From the NCBI RefSeq assembly GCF_020382885.2, contig NC_058515.1:4633223-4697222 (forward strand): DNA of 64,000 bases, written 5' to 3'. The translations under genes were made by a program, and so were the position numbers. The DNA is from Scatophagus argus. Taxonomy: Eukaryota > Chordata > Actinopteri > Scatophagidae. Of this stretch, positions 36,876-49,379 are shown one piece after another; the stretch's first letter is position 1, and the number at the start of each line of letters is the position of its first letter. A model generated the notes under the pieces. The model was given only the letters and a program-made list of their open reading frames with translations, was not told the DNA's origin and ran no database searches.

Positions 36876-38499
36876 GGACTATTCATAGATTCAGTGCGGA
36901 TGTGTTAAAATATGTCATACAGCGATTTTGTTCTGTGCACGTGTTGATGTCCCATGTCCTCACCTTGACCCCTGAAGCCCCTTTGGAGCCAAAGTAAAGG
37001 AAATATATTGAAATTTCCAGGAAGTCCACTCAGTGTGTCATAGAGGAGGGAGTGTTTTCCAGCGGCTACAGGAGGCTTTTCCATCAGACAAGAAGAAAAG
37101 AGTATGTTTGCGTATACATTACCAGGAGCCAACATGCTATGTCAACTGACATACATAGCTTCACTCGCAAAAATACTTGGAAACACTGATAAAAGTTACT
37201 GACCTTACACGTTTGCGTGTTGATGATTTCATAAGCCTGTGCATATACAGCACACACACATGTGTGCACAAGTGCACAAACAAATAAAATGGTGAGATGG
37301 TAAAAAAAATAGAAAATTACTGAAATCATTTCAATAATAGTGAGAATTATTAGCAATTTTATAATGTGTCTGATGTCAATACCAAGAATAAAGGATTCAA
37401 AATGTATTGAATTTATGTGATTACTGACTTTAATACATTACCTTATGACTAAGAACGAAGAAGAAATGTTTCCCTTGTCAGAAGTGTGATGCCAAAATAT
37501 AGTATCTTAAGTGGGGGACTAATATCCATTTAACATGAACTGATTACAACATGTTTCAGGTATTCACATTTTCTTCCCCAAAATGACTCATTTTCGCAAC
37601 GTTCTTTTTTAAGTTTACATTGCAATACCTATACTCCTTTTTTTTGTTTGTTTTGTTTTTTTTTATATGAGTCAGCTTTAATGCTACATGGTCACCGCAG
37701 TGTTAAGCTTAAGACAATGTTGACAGATTGTTGCACTGACTGTTTGCTCAAAGGGCTGTTTGCTTATGTCTGAGCCAACATGAGAGAGAGAGAGGAGAGG
37801 AGAGGGAGACAAGGTACGTGCTGCGAGCCATGCTTCATGACCACAGCAGGGGATTGGGGTGGGAGGTGAGGGATGTGTGGGGAGTGCGGGGGCAGGGGAG
37901 TCCAGTCAAACTGACTCCTTGGTTGGGACACAGTTATTGAATTCAGGGTGATTTAAAAAGAGGAGGGGCAATGTAAAGGTGGGGATGAAGATAAATGTTC
38001 TTTCCCTGTGCCTCACTTGCACTTGCACTAGCTATTAAACAAAGATGACTAGGAGTGATGCGAACAGTTGAACAATATGAAGGCAGTTCCCCGATGTTAA
38101 GTTAGAGAGTGTGTGTGTGTGTTTTTGTGTATGTGTGTGTTTAGCTTTCTCATCCAGGTTTTGGCCCACAGCCAGCTAGGTCTACTCCTCTGGCGCGACA
38201 CAAGACAGGAAGCTGACATAGAAGAATGGGGGGACTGACTGTGAGGGACACAGGAGCCAAGGCAGGAGCCAGGGCAGTAGACACTGACGAGTTCGGAAGT
38301 CATTGTTTCAGTTTACAGCCATTCACAGTGGCAAGAATCTTATAACTCTGTTGCACTTATGATCCTGTGCTGATGGGGTGAGATTTGTTTTAACTTCCCA
38401 GGTTACAATTAGGTTAACAAGGCTTGGGGTCTGTCCCAATTCCCACAAGCCTAAGAGTCCACAATCATCTTTCAACATCAACATCAACAATCTGGAAGG

Positions 38500-38790
38500 C
38501 TGTTATTTAGCACAGCTTTGCTGTGACCTACATGCTATTACCAGCATGCTAACATGCTCTCACTCACCATGACAACATGCTATAGGCAATTAACACCAAA
38601 AGCCAAAAAAAATGAAGGATCATTAGATACGTAAAAGCAAATTGTCTTTGCAGGGAAAACGTGATGGTGGCATTTGAGAAACAGTTCAGTAAAGTTTGAT
38701 GGTTTCATCCTCACAGAACCAAAATTTGATGGAAATCCATTTTATAGATGTTGTCATCCACAGAGCCATGCCACTATCATAGCTAAGAAG
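38500..38790. repeat. Old fish dispersed-repeat fragment
   Basis: Contains CAGCATGCTAACATGCT followed by text like CAAAATTTGATGGAAATCCA. I recognise this order from a common teleost interspersed repeat (GCATGCTAACA... / AATTTCATGGCAATCCATCC). It is strongly diverged and I cannot assign its class. Confidence 0.45.
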
Positions 38791-40084
38791 TTTTAAACCA
38801 ATAGTCATTCCTTGTCTTGTGATTCCCAATTCTGGTCCTCAAGACCTAGAGGATTGTTTTCTGCTCAGTCAGATATTTTGTTAGCTTGATCTGGCTTGTT
38901 TAAATTGGCCCCTATTAGTCAAGTAGAATTCAATCCACAGAGAGTACACCGTATTTAAAACTATTACTTTAGGTCTTCTGTGTGAATTCAAACTTCAGGA
39001 CTCTTTTGGCATTGCTAACACTCAACACCCATTTACATTTCTTGTTCATTTACGAACACTGCTTTTAAACCATAGTTACCTTACATAGCCTGACACCAAC
39101 AACATTGTATCCCTCTCTGACTCCTTAGACTCCGTTTTTCACCTTTGCCACTCAAGAACATGTGCCCTAGATCTTCAGATACTGTTCTCCTGCTGCCCTG
39201 TGAGCAATTCTCTGGCTGTGGCAGTGTATTTTTTCTTGTATTCTCCCTGTTGCCAAATTGCCTTATGTGGTATTTTTTTGGCCCAGCTGCCCCTAGCTCA
39301 CACCTTCTGTTATCCAATGGGCCTCTCATCACTTGTCATTTCCACCACATACCCCCCCCCCCTTTGGTTGTCCTGTCTGCTATTTTCCTGAGTTGGGGGC
39401 ACAGGTTATACTTCATGTACTGTTTAAAACTACATTTTTTAAATATATCTATCACAAAGAGTGTACCCTTACATTTGCAGACATTTATTTTGTCTTTCTT
39501 AGTTTGCCCATTTGGGTTATTTGCACATTCATGTTGAACCACAAAAAAAAAAAAAAAAAAATCTTACTGGCAACATACACCCGATGGACAAAGGGACAAT
39601 TGTCTAACATCAAGTGATAATCTGATTACTCCAGTATATGTGTGCTTTTAAAAATTAAAGCCATAGGAAGTGGAGTAAAAGCACTGCAGCTTTATTCTAT
39701 GCTCAATATCTTCCTTGTGCCTTGCTCGTGTTTACCCTTCTCCATTTTCACCCAAAGAAAACAAGAAATTCTGTATGTTCCAAAGCAGTCACACCATTTA
39801 TACTCAACCCATGGTTTGTTTTACATCCAACTAAAATGTCATTCACTTTCTTTCAAACCAACTTTGTTTTTCGGGGGGGGCCTCAGCTTCACCCAGCTGC
39901 AGGAACATGCTTCCCACACTTCTCAATATCTCTCACCACACTAACCTATGCATGTGCGTTTTATTTAGCAGTACAGCTGGTTCTAATTTTTCTTAAAACT
40001 GACAGTTGTGGTTTTATCTTGTGGTCATGTTATCGATTCGCTGTTTTTATAAACGAAGACCACACTAGTATGCTTCCTGTTACA

Positions 40085-40330
40085 ACAATAATGTAACCAC
40101 GGCGATGGATTCAAGTGGCTGGGAAGAAATTTCGTAGCTGGCATAGCCAGCTTGACTAACAACCCCCACATGACATCAACCACACTCAAGATGTGAACAT
40201 TCTGACAATTGTTCAATTCCAGGGACTCCCCACCTGTCAGTCAGAAACACCTTTTGGTTGAGAAGCAAAACATCTTCAAGTACCTCAACTCATCCAGGTC
40301 CCTTTGACTAAAACTAACCCAAATGACTCT
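40085..40330. repeat. Possible retroelement 3' fragment
   Basis: GAGAAGCAAAACATCTTCAA followed by CTCATCCAGGTCCCTTTGACTA resembles the GARGCGAAACGTCTTCAA...TCCAG-type tail found after fish non-LTR or Penelope-like elements. Only the tail is visible, and the class is uncertain. Confidence 0.35.
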
Positions 40331-41799
40331 GGTGGAGACTCTTCACAGACTTACATGCTCAGAGTGGTGTGGATGGTAGGCATACAAACCCAGAAGAGAC
40401 CAAAGACAGGGATTCACATCCTGACTGCTGAATGTTCTGAGATTTGTGCAACAAAAGCACTTTGGTTAAAGATAATGAAATATCCTGTTTTGGTTAAATC
40501 TTAATGAAGCAAAAGCAGTGAAGCTCATGCTTCCCGTCACAGTTGACTGTTTAAATATTTAATCCTGATCTTTCCTGAAATCTAGCCACATGTTATGAGT
40601 ACCTAAACATAACCATAAAAAATGTAGAATCATGCTTTAGTTCCTACATGCAGAGTTTACCAAGAATGAATATTTTAGAGAAAACAAATGAAATGCATTG
40701 TGAGTGAATACATTCATTAATAAACACATTGCCACTTGTCAGATAATGTTAATTAACACCAATTCCTCATCTCAATGAAAAAAAAAACAGAATCCAGGTG
40801 GTGTTATGTTTCTTAACAGTCATCAAAATGGCAATAAACACTAACCCTAAACTCCACAGTTACTACAGATTTCTGCAATCCTGTTTACAGGCCAAAGTTG
40901 TGCTTTCATCCTAGACAGGATGTTAATCTTGTCCAAGTTAGACTCTAAAGTCAACTGCTCAGTGTTTGTTGATTTTATCCATGTAGCGATATCACTGCAT
41001 GATCCCTCTTGCACACTGGGGTATTTTTGAGATATATTAATGCAGGTAAAGCCATTTAGCCTCTACCAGTGGCTTGTCCCATAAATAAATAATAAAGAAT
41101 GGACATCATTAATCTCGGAGGAGCTTGATGTTATAACATTTCCCTTTATATGCTCTGAGGCGCCAACTAAGAGCGACATCAAACATGAAACGTTATCCAT
41201 GCCGTGGCCATGCCAAGAGGAACACTTGCATCACACCAGTGTTCATTCCAATGTAACACATTAGTAAGAACATTTCATAGAGCAACAGACAAAAGTAGTA
41301 ACCACATAACTGATACAAGTGGTGAGAGTGGAAGTAAACCTGTCCAGTGCGTTAAATATGAGTAAGAAATTATTTATTAATGACAATTTTAACTGACCCT
41401 TATGCTAGAATAGCTTGCTACTGATTGTAATGGCTAAATCTAAAATTGGGTTACATGAAAAGCTCTGTGACAGGCCTATATGCATTTATGCCAAAAAAAA
41501 GGAGTCATATTTCAAGTGCTGAGCATAATTAAATTACAATGGAACAATAAGACAATCTGCTAAGTTTCAAATTGAGCTGTACATGTGTATTTGCTTCCAT
41601 GCATGCATATTACAGATGGCAATCCGTGCACACTGCAGATGGCACCCCCCGAGGCGAACGAGTGTTCTCACTTCGTTCTGGAATGCCGTCTTCTTCTTCT
41701 TTTGTGTGTTTTTTCATTTTTACTGCACTGCACAGATGCCATGCAGTGCTTAATCTCAAATTGGCTATTTTGTTCAATTATTTTATTTTTTAATATGCC

Positions 41800-41915
41800 T
41801 TTTAACAGCATTCAGTGCGGACAGCAAAGTAAGAATTTCATTGTACAGGGAAACCTGTTTCCTTACTGTGCATATGACAATAAACCCTTGAATTGAATTT
41901 GAATATTACTCGCTA
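41800..41915 (+). repeat. Probable LINE/SINE 3' tail
   Basis: The phrase AAGAATTTCATTGTACA ... GACAATAAACCCTTGAATTG with TTGAA repeats is the 3' end pattern of common fish non-LTR retroposons. Only the tail is recognised. Confidence 0.45.
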
Positions 41916-43307
41916 GTGTGCATTGTTTCAAAAACAAACAAAAAAAAATGTCTAATTTAAACACACTGCCAGTTCTTGTTCTAGATTAAATATTTCAGCT
42001 AACCCCAGTACTGCTGTAATATTAATATCATAACTTAAGCATCCTAAACTCTTCCAACACAGAGATCTTAATATTTGCTGTTTCTAACTATAACTACAAT
42101 CAGAACAAATCTAACACCTCAAAACTTAATGTAACTGCTCTGAACTATTCTGTTCACAAAATTCCTACACTACAAGTAGATAAGTCTGGTCTTATCTGAT
42201 CTGTGGAGCAATTTTCAGTTCATACCATTATTTCAATAACTTATTTTCAGGGGTATAAATCAAGAAGTACTGTAGTCCTGAAATCTACCAGCTTTCCCAT
42301 TTGGCCTGTCACGTTTCCTCTCACGGGACGAGACAAGCGATTCTACTGTAGACAGGAGACGTAAAGCACATACTGTGTACGACCGCCTGGCTGTCTCATT
42401 CTTACTCCAGTGTCTGTTTATTCTAGTGTGCTTGTTGCCTCTGGGGTATTTTAAGTTCCATTGTAGTTCTTTGGCCTCTTTGTGGAAATTCCTCATGGTT
42501 TGTTTTTAATTTTCGATCAATTTTCATGACTAAATGAAAAACCACCCATTCTTCAGTCATGATGAAAGTACATGGTCCATCTAAGATGAGACACACTTTT
42601 ATAAACAGGATTTCTGTCGTCATGACACGGAAAAACACTACTTTACGAGTATAATAGTAACTTCAACATATCATTCACAAATTAACATTTATAGTATACA
42701 ATAAGCAAAAATCAAACCATCCCAGTGAAAAGTGATCTGGGTTGTTTTGTTTGTTTCTCCTGAACTCAGGTATAACTTCCTCCAAAGAATGCATGACTGA
42801 TAGACCTGTTTTGGTTTAGGAGCATTCTCAGTCAAAACAGGAACAGCAGTGGCTCAGAGCACTGGAATGGGCTGTAGCAGTGTGAGTGTTGTACTGCATC
42901 CAGACACAGAGTTTAGATGGTTCTCAGTGTGAGATTGTAGTTAGAATTGCGGCTTACAGATATAAATTCAGGAAGTATCATTTAACCAACGCCGTCTGAG
43001 ATGATGGCACATCTTTTTTCAGCCAACATTTTTCTGCCTGTAGTTAGCGGTGGTATATGGAGGAACTTTTGTGAAGGCTATAATAAAATATTGCTGCAAA
43101 AGGCCCCCAAGGTTCAAAGTAATCAAAAAATAAATTCCACATGTAGGGGTTGTAAATGGGTTTGTGGGTGGGTGCCTATAGGTATAAATCAGTAGAGCCA
43201 GTGCTATAGTTTTCATGGATATTCACATCTTCCACATTTTAATTATCCAAATTCCAAATTTTTCATGAGAAAAGTCACGAGAAAAACAAAGGTGATTTGA
43301 AGGACGA

Positions 43308-43313
43308 TTTATT
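43308..43313 (-). terminator. Poly(A) signal AATAAA for the ZP3-like gene
   Basis: The - strand AATAAA lies 66 bases after the predicted stop codon. This supports the short last exon and the gene's 3' end. Confidence 0.75.
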
Positions 43314-43378
43314 GTTTGGTTTAGTTTTGACAGTCCTTATACCCACCTAATTGTAGGTGGATGTTGGAAAAGGACTCT

Positions 43379-45812
43379 TTAGTGATTGATTGACAGATGA
43401 CCTGTCCAATGTGAGCGTGGCAGGGTGTGAAGTGGCCCAACAGTTGCATAAGCTTCATGCTTCTTTTCTGTCAAAAATACATACACAACTTGCTTAGTGA
43501 CCATGTAACTGCGCAGGATACTTATATCAATCAAACGAGTCGCTGTAGTCACGCTATTGTTTGTATTCGGCACAACTTTTTTAAAAAAAATAACCAAAAC
43601 TGCATGGAGTGCATTTGTTTTGAGGGCTGAGCAACCTGTATCGGGTTGAGGTGTGGGTCCAGGGTGGTCACTTTTCTCCTCTTCAGTCTGTTTAAAGCAG
43701 CCCTTGGAGTTGCAGCACTCACACAGAGCACTGTCTCCCTCTGTGGTACGCCAGCTTAATGGCAGAGAAACACCCTGATAATACATCTCAGCTAACAAAA
43801 CACACTTTACAACACTGGATGCTAGACACTGAAATTGACAATCACATGGAAGACCAAATCATGATGAAATGATTTAACAACTGCAGATCATCAACAGTTT
43901 GACAGCCTAACCTAAATGTGGGCAAATGGAAGAAGCAGGCTTTATCAAGGTGGCTGTGTGAGGTTTCTTTCAGCTTGGCTCTGAGGTGGCAACTGATGAA
44001 CAACTAGAAGAAAAAAAAAAGCCAAAATAATAAAACAAAATTTTATGAAGAATTGATTTTCAGCAGACCAAACTAATGACAATACATGCTCATAATTATC
44101 ATTCAGAAAATAACAAACCAGCTATTGTACAATGAGTGTAATTACCTGTTCCCCAGACCCCTGGCTGAAGTGGAAGGCTTGGACGCTGAAGCATAGTCTG
44201 TTATCTTGCTTCCTAGGGAGGAATTTAGATGAGGACCTCGGCACTACACTGTCCATAAGACATCTGTAATGGATGAGCAACACATGCTGAAATGACTCTG
44301 TAAATGAAATTTAGACGTGGTGTGTCAAACCTAGCTTCCCTTCAGAAGTAAATAAATTAATTGATATTAAATAAATAAATTGTAAAGTTAAAAAAAAATG
44401 AAACATTATTTGACCGAGTTACTTTCTTATCCAGCGGGACAGATTTACCCATGCTCAGTGATAAACTTGTATCTTGGCAATGAGAGAGGGTCAGGCTTCA
44501 GCGTTGCAACACAATAGTCCACATACAGAGTAAGAGGTGGGTGCAGAGGGGCCTCCACACTGGCCTCCAAAAACACTGCTTCCCCCTGCTGATACACCAA
44601 GGAACTGCGTAAAGAGGTACAGCTATCTGCACAAGAGCAAACACACATTTTTTTTTTAATCCCAGTTTCATATAGATTCCAGATAAAATAACACTGCCAC
44701 ATGTTATCAGAAAAATCTTTCACTAATACAGTCTAGATTCAATGAGATAGTGTTTTTACCTGCCATGGTACGAAGGGAGAAGCGCAGAAGGCCAAAGACA
44801 CTGACAGTGGATGTCATGGGCAGCCAGGTTGGGGTTAACGGTTCTCCATTCACTGTCTGCTTTCTGTGCTCACATGAAAACAAAGCACAGGTTATTAGAT
44901 TATTACAGATACACAGTGTGGATGTCAAGCTAATGCAACTCTAACTTTGTTATATTTAATTATGATGCAGCATAAGAAACTTGAACTAAAGAAAATCAGT
45001 ACTCTGCAGCTACACAAGTGTGGATTTATATAGTAATGTGCAATCAGCCTTACCTCTTATAACGGCACTCAATGGGTATGATAGTAGTTGGCCTTCTTAT
45101 GATCATACTGCCTGTGGAAGTGGGAACCACAGCAGGAAACAGTAGTAGCTGGTTGGAATAAACAAGCCACTCATCATGAACCTGGGCGGTAGGAATTATA
45201 AAGAAATCAGCAAAACCATTAATAGTTAAAAAATAAATAATAATAAAAAAAAATGTTCCATTCACTGCAACTACACTATTTTGGGTATTATGAATACCAA
45301 AGAAAGTAATAAACACTGTAGGCCAACATAAAAGGCAAAGCTGAAATTGTGTGAAAGTCAAAGTGTTTGTGGCCCTGTGAAAGAGCTGTGCATTATATGC
45401 GTTAGACACATGAATAACATACTGAAACGTTATTCAAGCTTTGCATATCTTAATTCAGGGTGTCCCTCTCTCTGGACAAGAGAAATGTTACTATCTGAGC
45501 TTTTCCTCGCTAACCTCCCTCTTGTCTTACACTTGACTCAGTCCCACAGTCTTGAAGCCCTGCGGAGATGACCATTTCACGTTCGGTCGTCGGTCCCTGT
45601 GGTACGCAGGACCTTTGCTGTGTAGAGTTTGCCCCAAGTCGAACATGCTCAGGTTTGAACGGAATACGCCTCTCTTCGAAAAACTGTCGCTTTACGGTTA
45701 TTCTCACGTTTACTTCCCCGCATTTTATTTCAAGCCCGGCACTCTTTTCAGCACTAGAAACGCCGGACACATATAACAATACTACGAATACGAAGACGAG
45801 TCGTGTCGCCAT
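43379..45812 (-). CDS. ZP3-like zona pellucida protein (eight exons)
   Basis: Egg-coat (chorion) glycoprotein of the ZP3 class; its ZP module polymerises into filaments. Exons in transcript order: 45531-45812, 45054-45181, 44760-44863, 44449-44626, 44146-44263, 43912-44003, 43636-43754, 43379-43467. They total 1110 nt, giving 369 residues plus stop, and all junctions are GT/AG and in phase. Seen: signal peptide MATRLVFVFVVLLYVSGVSS; ZP-N start IKCGEVNVRITV; LVYSNQLLLFP; PIECRYKR (human PIECRYPR); PTWLPMTSTV; LYVDYCVATLKPDP (human LFVDHCVATPTPD); ISCHLRAKL; and CECCNSKGC (human CQCCNKGDC). The last exon gives EAYATVGPL, matching human DVTVGPL, then stops without a membrane helix. Human ZP3 also has eight coding exons. 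I cannot assign the fish paralogue letter. I chose the ATG at 45812 because the longer frame begins only with TTG. Confidence 0.92.
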
Positions 45813-46455
45813 TTTTAAAGAAATAACAAGCAAGGAGTGTTGTTCTGGCGTGCACTATATAGCGCTTATTGTATCTACAGACTGCCAAATTATACAACTA
45901 CAACTTTAAAAAAAATAGATCATGATTATTAGATGAATTATGTGAATTATATGAAAAACTAGGAAAAACATAAATATAAATAAATATGTATATATATAAA
46001 TTGTTACTATAAAAATGCTACAAAATCTCGATATAGATTTGCCGGTGCGCATGCTCCTTATTAGTCCACTGTTTCCACAATTAAACAGACAACATTAACG
46101 CAGACTTTTGCAGATGAAAGAAATCTATAATATTGATGTGTCAAAATAAATTTCAAACTTTCAAACGAGTCTCGCTTAGCAGGACCTATCTCCACGTTTT
46201 GTTATCAAATGAAGTTAGAAGTTTGCAAACATGAACAGAGCTGACGAAAAGCTCCTGAAGGTATCATTATGGGTGGGAACTTTGTTAAGGCGGAACACGT
46301 GTTATTTCAAGTGCGCTGAAGGGACAGTTATTGCAGTTGCAACAGACAGCTGCCGGATGAATAATCAATGCTGTGAACAGCTGAGAGGAGTTTTAAATCA
46401 AACGCATTGAGCTAAATGCGGAATGTATGCTGGTAGATAGAGACATATTGTAAAA
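45813..46455. promoter_or_regulatory. Shared divergent promoter region, ZP3-like / ufsp1
   Basis: 643 bases separate two start codons pointing away from each other. A CACGTG E-box lies at 46296-46301, about 155 bases before the ufsp1 ATG. The middle (45905-46020) is AT-rich. Oocyte bHLH factors (FIGLA type) use E-boxes at zona genes, but the link here is only an inference. Confidence 0.4.
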
Positions 46456-47196
46456 ATGGATAAAAAGTTTGTAGCAGCATCTGAGAAGATTGACTGGGGA
46501 GAAAGTGAAGCGGAAGAGGGGAAGATTATGAAGAAGACCAAAACATTATCAATGAATGTCCACATCGGTCTTCCTAATCCAGTGGCAGGTCCTGTGAAAT
46601 GTTCCCTGATAAAAGGAGACTATATGTACTTCCATTATGGCTGTGATGGACAAGACGACAGGGGCTGGGGATGTGGTTACCGTACCATTCAGACAATGGC
46701 TTCCTGGCTTTGCCATAACTGGTTTCCACTTAAGGACAAACACAGACCTCCACCAAGCCTTCCGGAAATACAGCAAGCCTTGGTCATCATGGGTGACAAA
46801 CCAGGCTCGTTCTCATGCTCCAGGGAGTGGATAGGAACATTTGAAGCCTCTCTGGTACTGGACTATTTTTATGACGTTCCCTGTAAATTGGTGCACGTTA
46901 GAGGTGGAGGAGCAGAGCTGGAGCATGTTGCAGTGGAAGAGCTCCATCAGCACTTTGAGAAGTATGGATCTCCTGTCATGATGGGAGGGGACAGGGATAA
47001 CTCTTCTAAGGGGATATTAGGGGTGTGCACTGGACCCAACGGGAGCTACTTGTTAGTCGTTGATCCTCACTACTATGGCTGTCAGTTGGAGAAGACAGAG
47101 CTGCAGGGGCGGGGTTGGGTGACATGGAAAAGAGTTTCATCTCTGGATCAGTCTTCATTTTATAATCTGTGTATGCCTCAGACTGCCAAAAAATGA
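46456..47196 (+). CDS. ufsp1: UFM1-specific protease 1
   Basis: Cysteine protease of family C78 that matures the UFM1 precursor and removes UFM1 from targets. It is intronless, 246 residues. Seen: the conserved entry motif LIKGDYMYFHYGCDGQDDRG; the catalytic cysteine Cys73 in RGWGCGYRTIQT; the Asp203-Pro-His205 pair in VVDPHYYG, corresponding to Asp175 and His177 of mouse UfSP1; and YFYDVPCKLVHVRGGG. The N-terminal 30 residues are charged and unconserved. The human gene also lies in the EPO/ACHE region and was long annotated without its catalytic part; this fish copy has a full domain from an ordinary ATG. It is divergent from the ZP3-like gene. Confidence 0.96.
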   Translation: MDKKFVAASEKIDWGESEAEEGKIMKKTKTLSMNVHIGLPNPVAGPVKCSLIKGDYMYFHYGCDGQDDRGWGCGYRTIQTMASWLCHNWFPLKDKHRPPPSLPEIQQALVIMGDKPGSFSCSREWIGTFEASLVLDYFYDVPCKLVHVRGGGAELEHVAVEELHQHFEKYGSPVMMGGDRDNSSKGILGVCTGPNGSYLLVVDPHYYGCQLEKTELQGRGWVTWKRVSSLDQSSFYNLCMPQTAKK

Positions 47197-47974
47197 CAGA
47201 AATATTCCTTTTTCAGACTTACAAAATAATAATTATTTGTGTGTTTATAGAGGTATGTGATTTTCTTATTTAGACACAATGCAAAGTCTTTTATTTGGAC
47301 AGACTTGTGCTACATTGTCAGCATTTATGATTTAAATGCTGACTTTTAATTATAGTGCCATCCTGTGGATGAAATCAATAATTGCAATGTATTTGAAGAA
47401 CAAATTGATAAAACAGTTAGATTATTGCTCCATTAAACTCTGTTGAATCTTCTCACACATGCTTTAAGTAAGTTCCTCAGTGGTTTCAAAAGTAAATGCT
47501 TTAGTTTGTATTCATTTGTGGGTGACATAAAACCCTGTCTATGGGTTGAATTTGCAAGTTAAGCTCAATGATCAAAAAGCATTGATTTGGATTTCAATAA
47601 CACATGATTGATTAAGTGAGAACAGCAAAATCACTCAACCCGATCATTGTTGTGAATTAGTCAGCTGACACTGGATTTTATTAGACTTTAATTGGACTTT
47701 TGACAATTAATTGAAGTCAATTTTCAACCAGAATGATAATGATTTTATTAATCCAAACTTCTCAGATATGAAGACATGGCAGGCATCTTTTCCTTGTCTT
47801 ATGTGAATCTCAACTTTATAACTTTATCAATTCCCGTTGATGTGACAAAACACTCAATTTGTAGACATCACCTGTCTGTAGACATTTTACAGACATTAAT
47901 TTGTATAGCAATCATGAAAATAATCATTAAATGTACATTTGGACTTAAAGAGACAGACTCCAATAATTTCTCCA
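47197..47974. other. Convergent intergenic: ufsp1 3' UTR and end of ENDOD1-like A
   Basis: AT-rich, with no coding exon. ATTAAA at 47432-47437 is a possible ufsp1 poly(A) signal. Confidence 0.5.
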
Positions 47975-47980
47975 TTTAAT
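47975..47980 (-). terminator. Candidate poly(A) signal ATTAAA for ENDOD1-like A
   Basis: The - strand ATTAAA lies about 100 bases after the stop of the first ENDOD1-like gene. Confidence 0.45.
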
Positions 47981-48080
47981 TCCTTAGAATATCATCTAAT
48001 GTGACAGTACATCTTAATTCTGTGTATATTTTTAGCTGTAAGAACCTCACACCCCTCTAAGAGATCATGCTCACTTTATC

Positions 48081-49379
48081 TCAGTTATCTGGCACACAGT
48101 CATTATAGAAAATCTGGAAGTTCTTGTCCACATCCAACCTCCCCTTGAGAAATTTTTCCAGATTCTTCAGAGGAACCTCCACCATGTGGTTGTTGACACG
48201 ATCATTCAGCCCATAAGCTGCGAACACAGGGAACTTGTAGCGCACAAAATATGGTGCATTTTGGTCAAATTCAGTGCAGCAGTAGGCCGACCACATATAC
48301 TCTGGTACAGCTACCCTGTCTTGGTTGTTGCGACGGATGGTGTGACCTGAGGTGGTGACCCCAGTAACCACAAAGGCTTTACCACGACAGTAGTTGTTGA
48401 GACGTTTGCGGATGAGGTCCTGGTGTTCTGCCCAGGGACCCAAGTTGAACTCCCTTATCTGGGGAACCACGTTCGTCAAGCTGTAAGTGGAGGCTTTGTC
48501 CAGAGGGTCAGCCTGATGCTCGTCCGGATTTAGCTGGCCTCGTTCATACTGAACCACATCAGCATAGTCCTCTAGGACTGCCTGGGTGTCCTCAAAGTTC
48601 ATATGCATGCTTGAAGATTGAGGGAAGGGCTCCATGTTACTGCTGCTCTTTTCTGAGGCCAGCTACAGCGAGAGACAGAGCAAAAGCACAATATTGCTGC
48701 TAATGTTATTACTTGTAAAAAGTGGGAAAGAATTGTTTCACATTTTCAGACAATTTGCCATTTTAACACATTTGAAACGTGAAAGTGATCAATTTGCATA
48801 ACTCTGCAGCTTAAATGATCAATGCAACAGTATCTCAGATACCATTCACAGCCAATAAAGTAGCTTATCTCAGCCTTGCTTTGTTGCCCATAGCAACAGT
48901 AATAAGAGTTGCTCCAGCTCTTTAGACAGTATACCACATGCACAGAAAATGCACATCTACCTTCAGGGGATTCTGACTGCAACTTGGACTGAAAACAGAC
49001 TGTAATAAATCTAAACTAACATTCTGACTTTGATTAAGCTTGAAAGAGTGCTCACCTGGGGCTCAAACATCCAAGGGAAGTCCACCTTCTTCTCCCCATC
49101 TGACTTCTTGAACGTATACGCAGAATAGATGGGGATGTGTTTTTGGGGGTCGTATAGGGTAACATAGCGAGGTTTATCCTCATACCTCTGGCAGATCTTC
49201 TTAAAGGAGTTGCCAAGATATCCTCGGGGTGGAGTGCCCATGTACAGAGAGTCCTTACAGCGCTCAGCATGGTTGAAGTCCCCCACCACTCCTGCCTGGG
49301 CCTCCTGCAGCAACACACAGGTCAGCACGGTCACCACAGCTGCCAGCGGTAAGGCACAGTTTTCTGATGTAGGTATCAT
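48081..49379 (-). CDS. ENDOD1-like secreted protein, copy A
   Basis: Endonuclease domain-containing 1-like protein of the DNA/RNA non-specific endonuclease fold. Exons 49056-49379 and 48081-48662 give 301 residues, joined at CAG|GTGAGC and CTGTAG. Seen: signal peptide (MIPTSENCALPLAAVVTVLT...), the N-terminal KPRYVTLYDPQKHIPIYSAY block, then QYERGQLNPDEHQADPLDKA, STYSLTNVVPQIREFN, RKRLNNYCRGKAFVVTGVTT and WSAYCC. Active nucleases of this fold have D-R-G-H; here it is E-R-G-Q, so the general-base histidine is absent, while the metal-site Asn of TLTN is kept. The gene is first in the tandem array. An upstream in-frame extension starts only with GTG, so the ATG at 49379 is preferred. Catalytic activity is doubtful. 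Confidence 0.9.

Larger units (their letters stand above)
34422..43307. other. Intergenic, epo to ZP3-like gene
   Basis: About 8.9 kb with no supported gene. It contains the epo upstream region and several old dispersed-repeat fragments: 38500-38790, 40085-40330 and 41800-41915. It also has a short (CCGAA)4 array near 36178-36197 and an imperfect inverted repeat near 36811-36875. The open frames here lack recognisable domains. Confidence 0.6.

Noticed and set aside
39145-39537. 130-codon frame in the epo to ZP3-like interval
   Set aside because: Hydrophobic and Ser/Phe-rich from T-rich DNA, overlapping several other frames; no domain.
45813-45833. Upstream extension of the ZP3-like start
   Set aside because: The longer frame begins with TTG, not ATG; the ATG at 45812 opens a good signal peptide.
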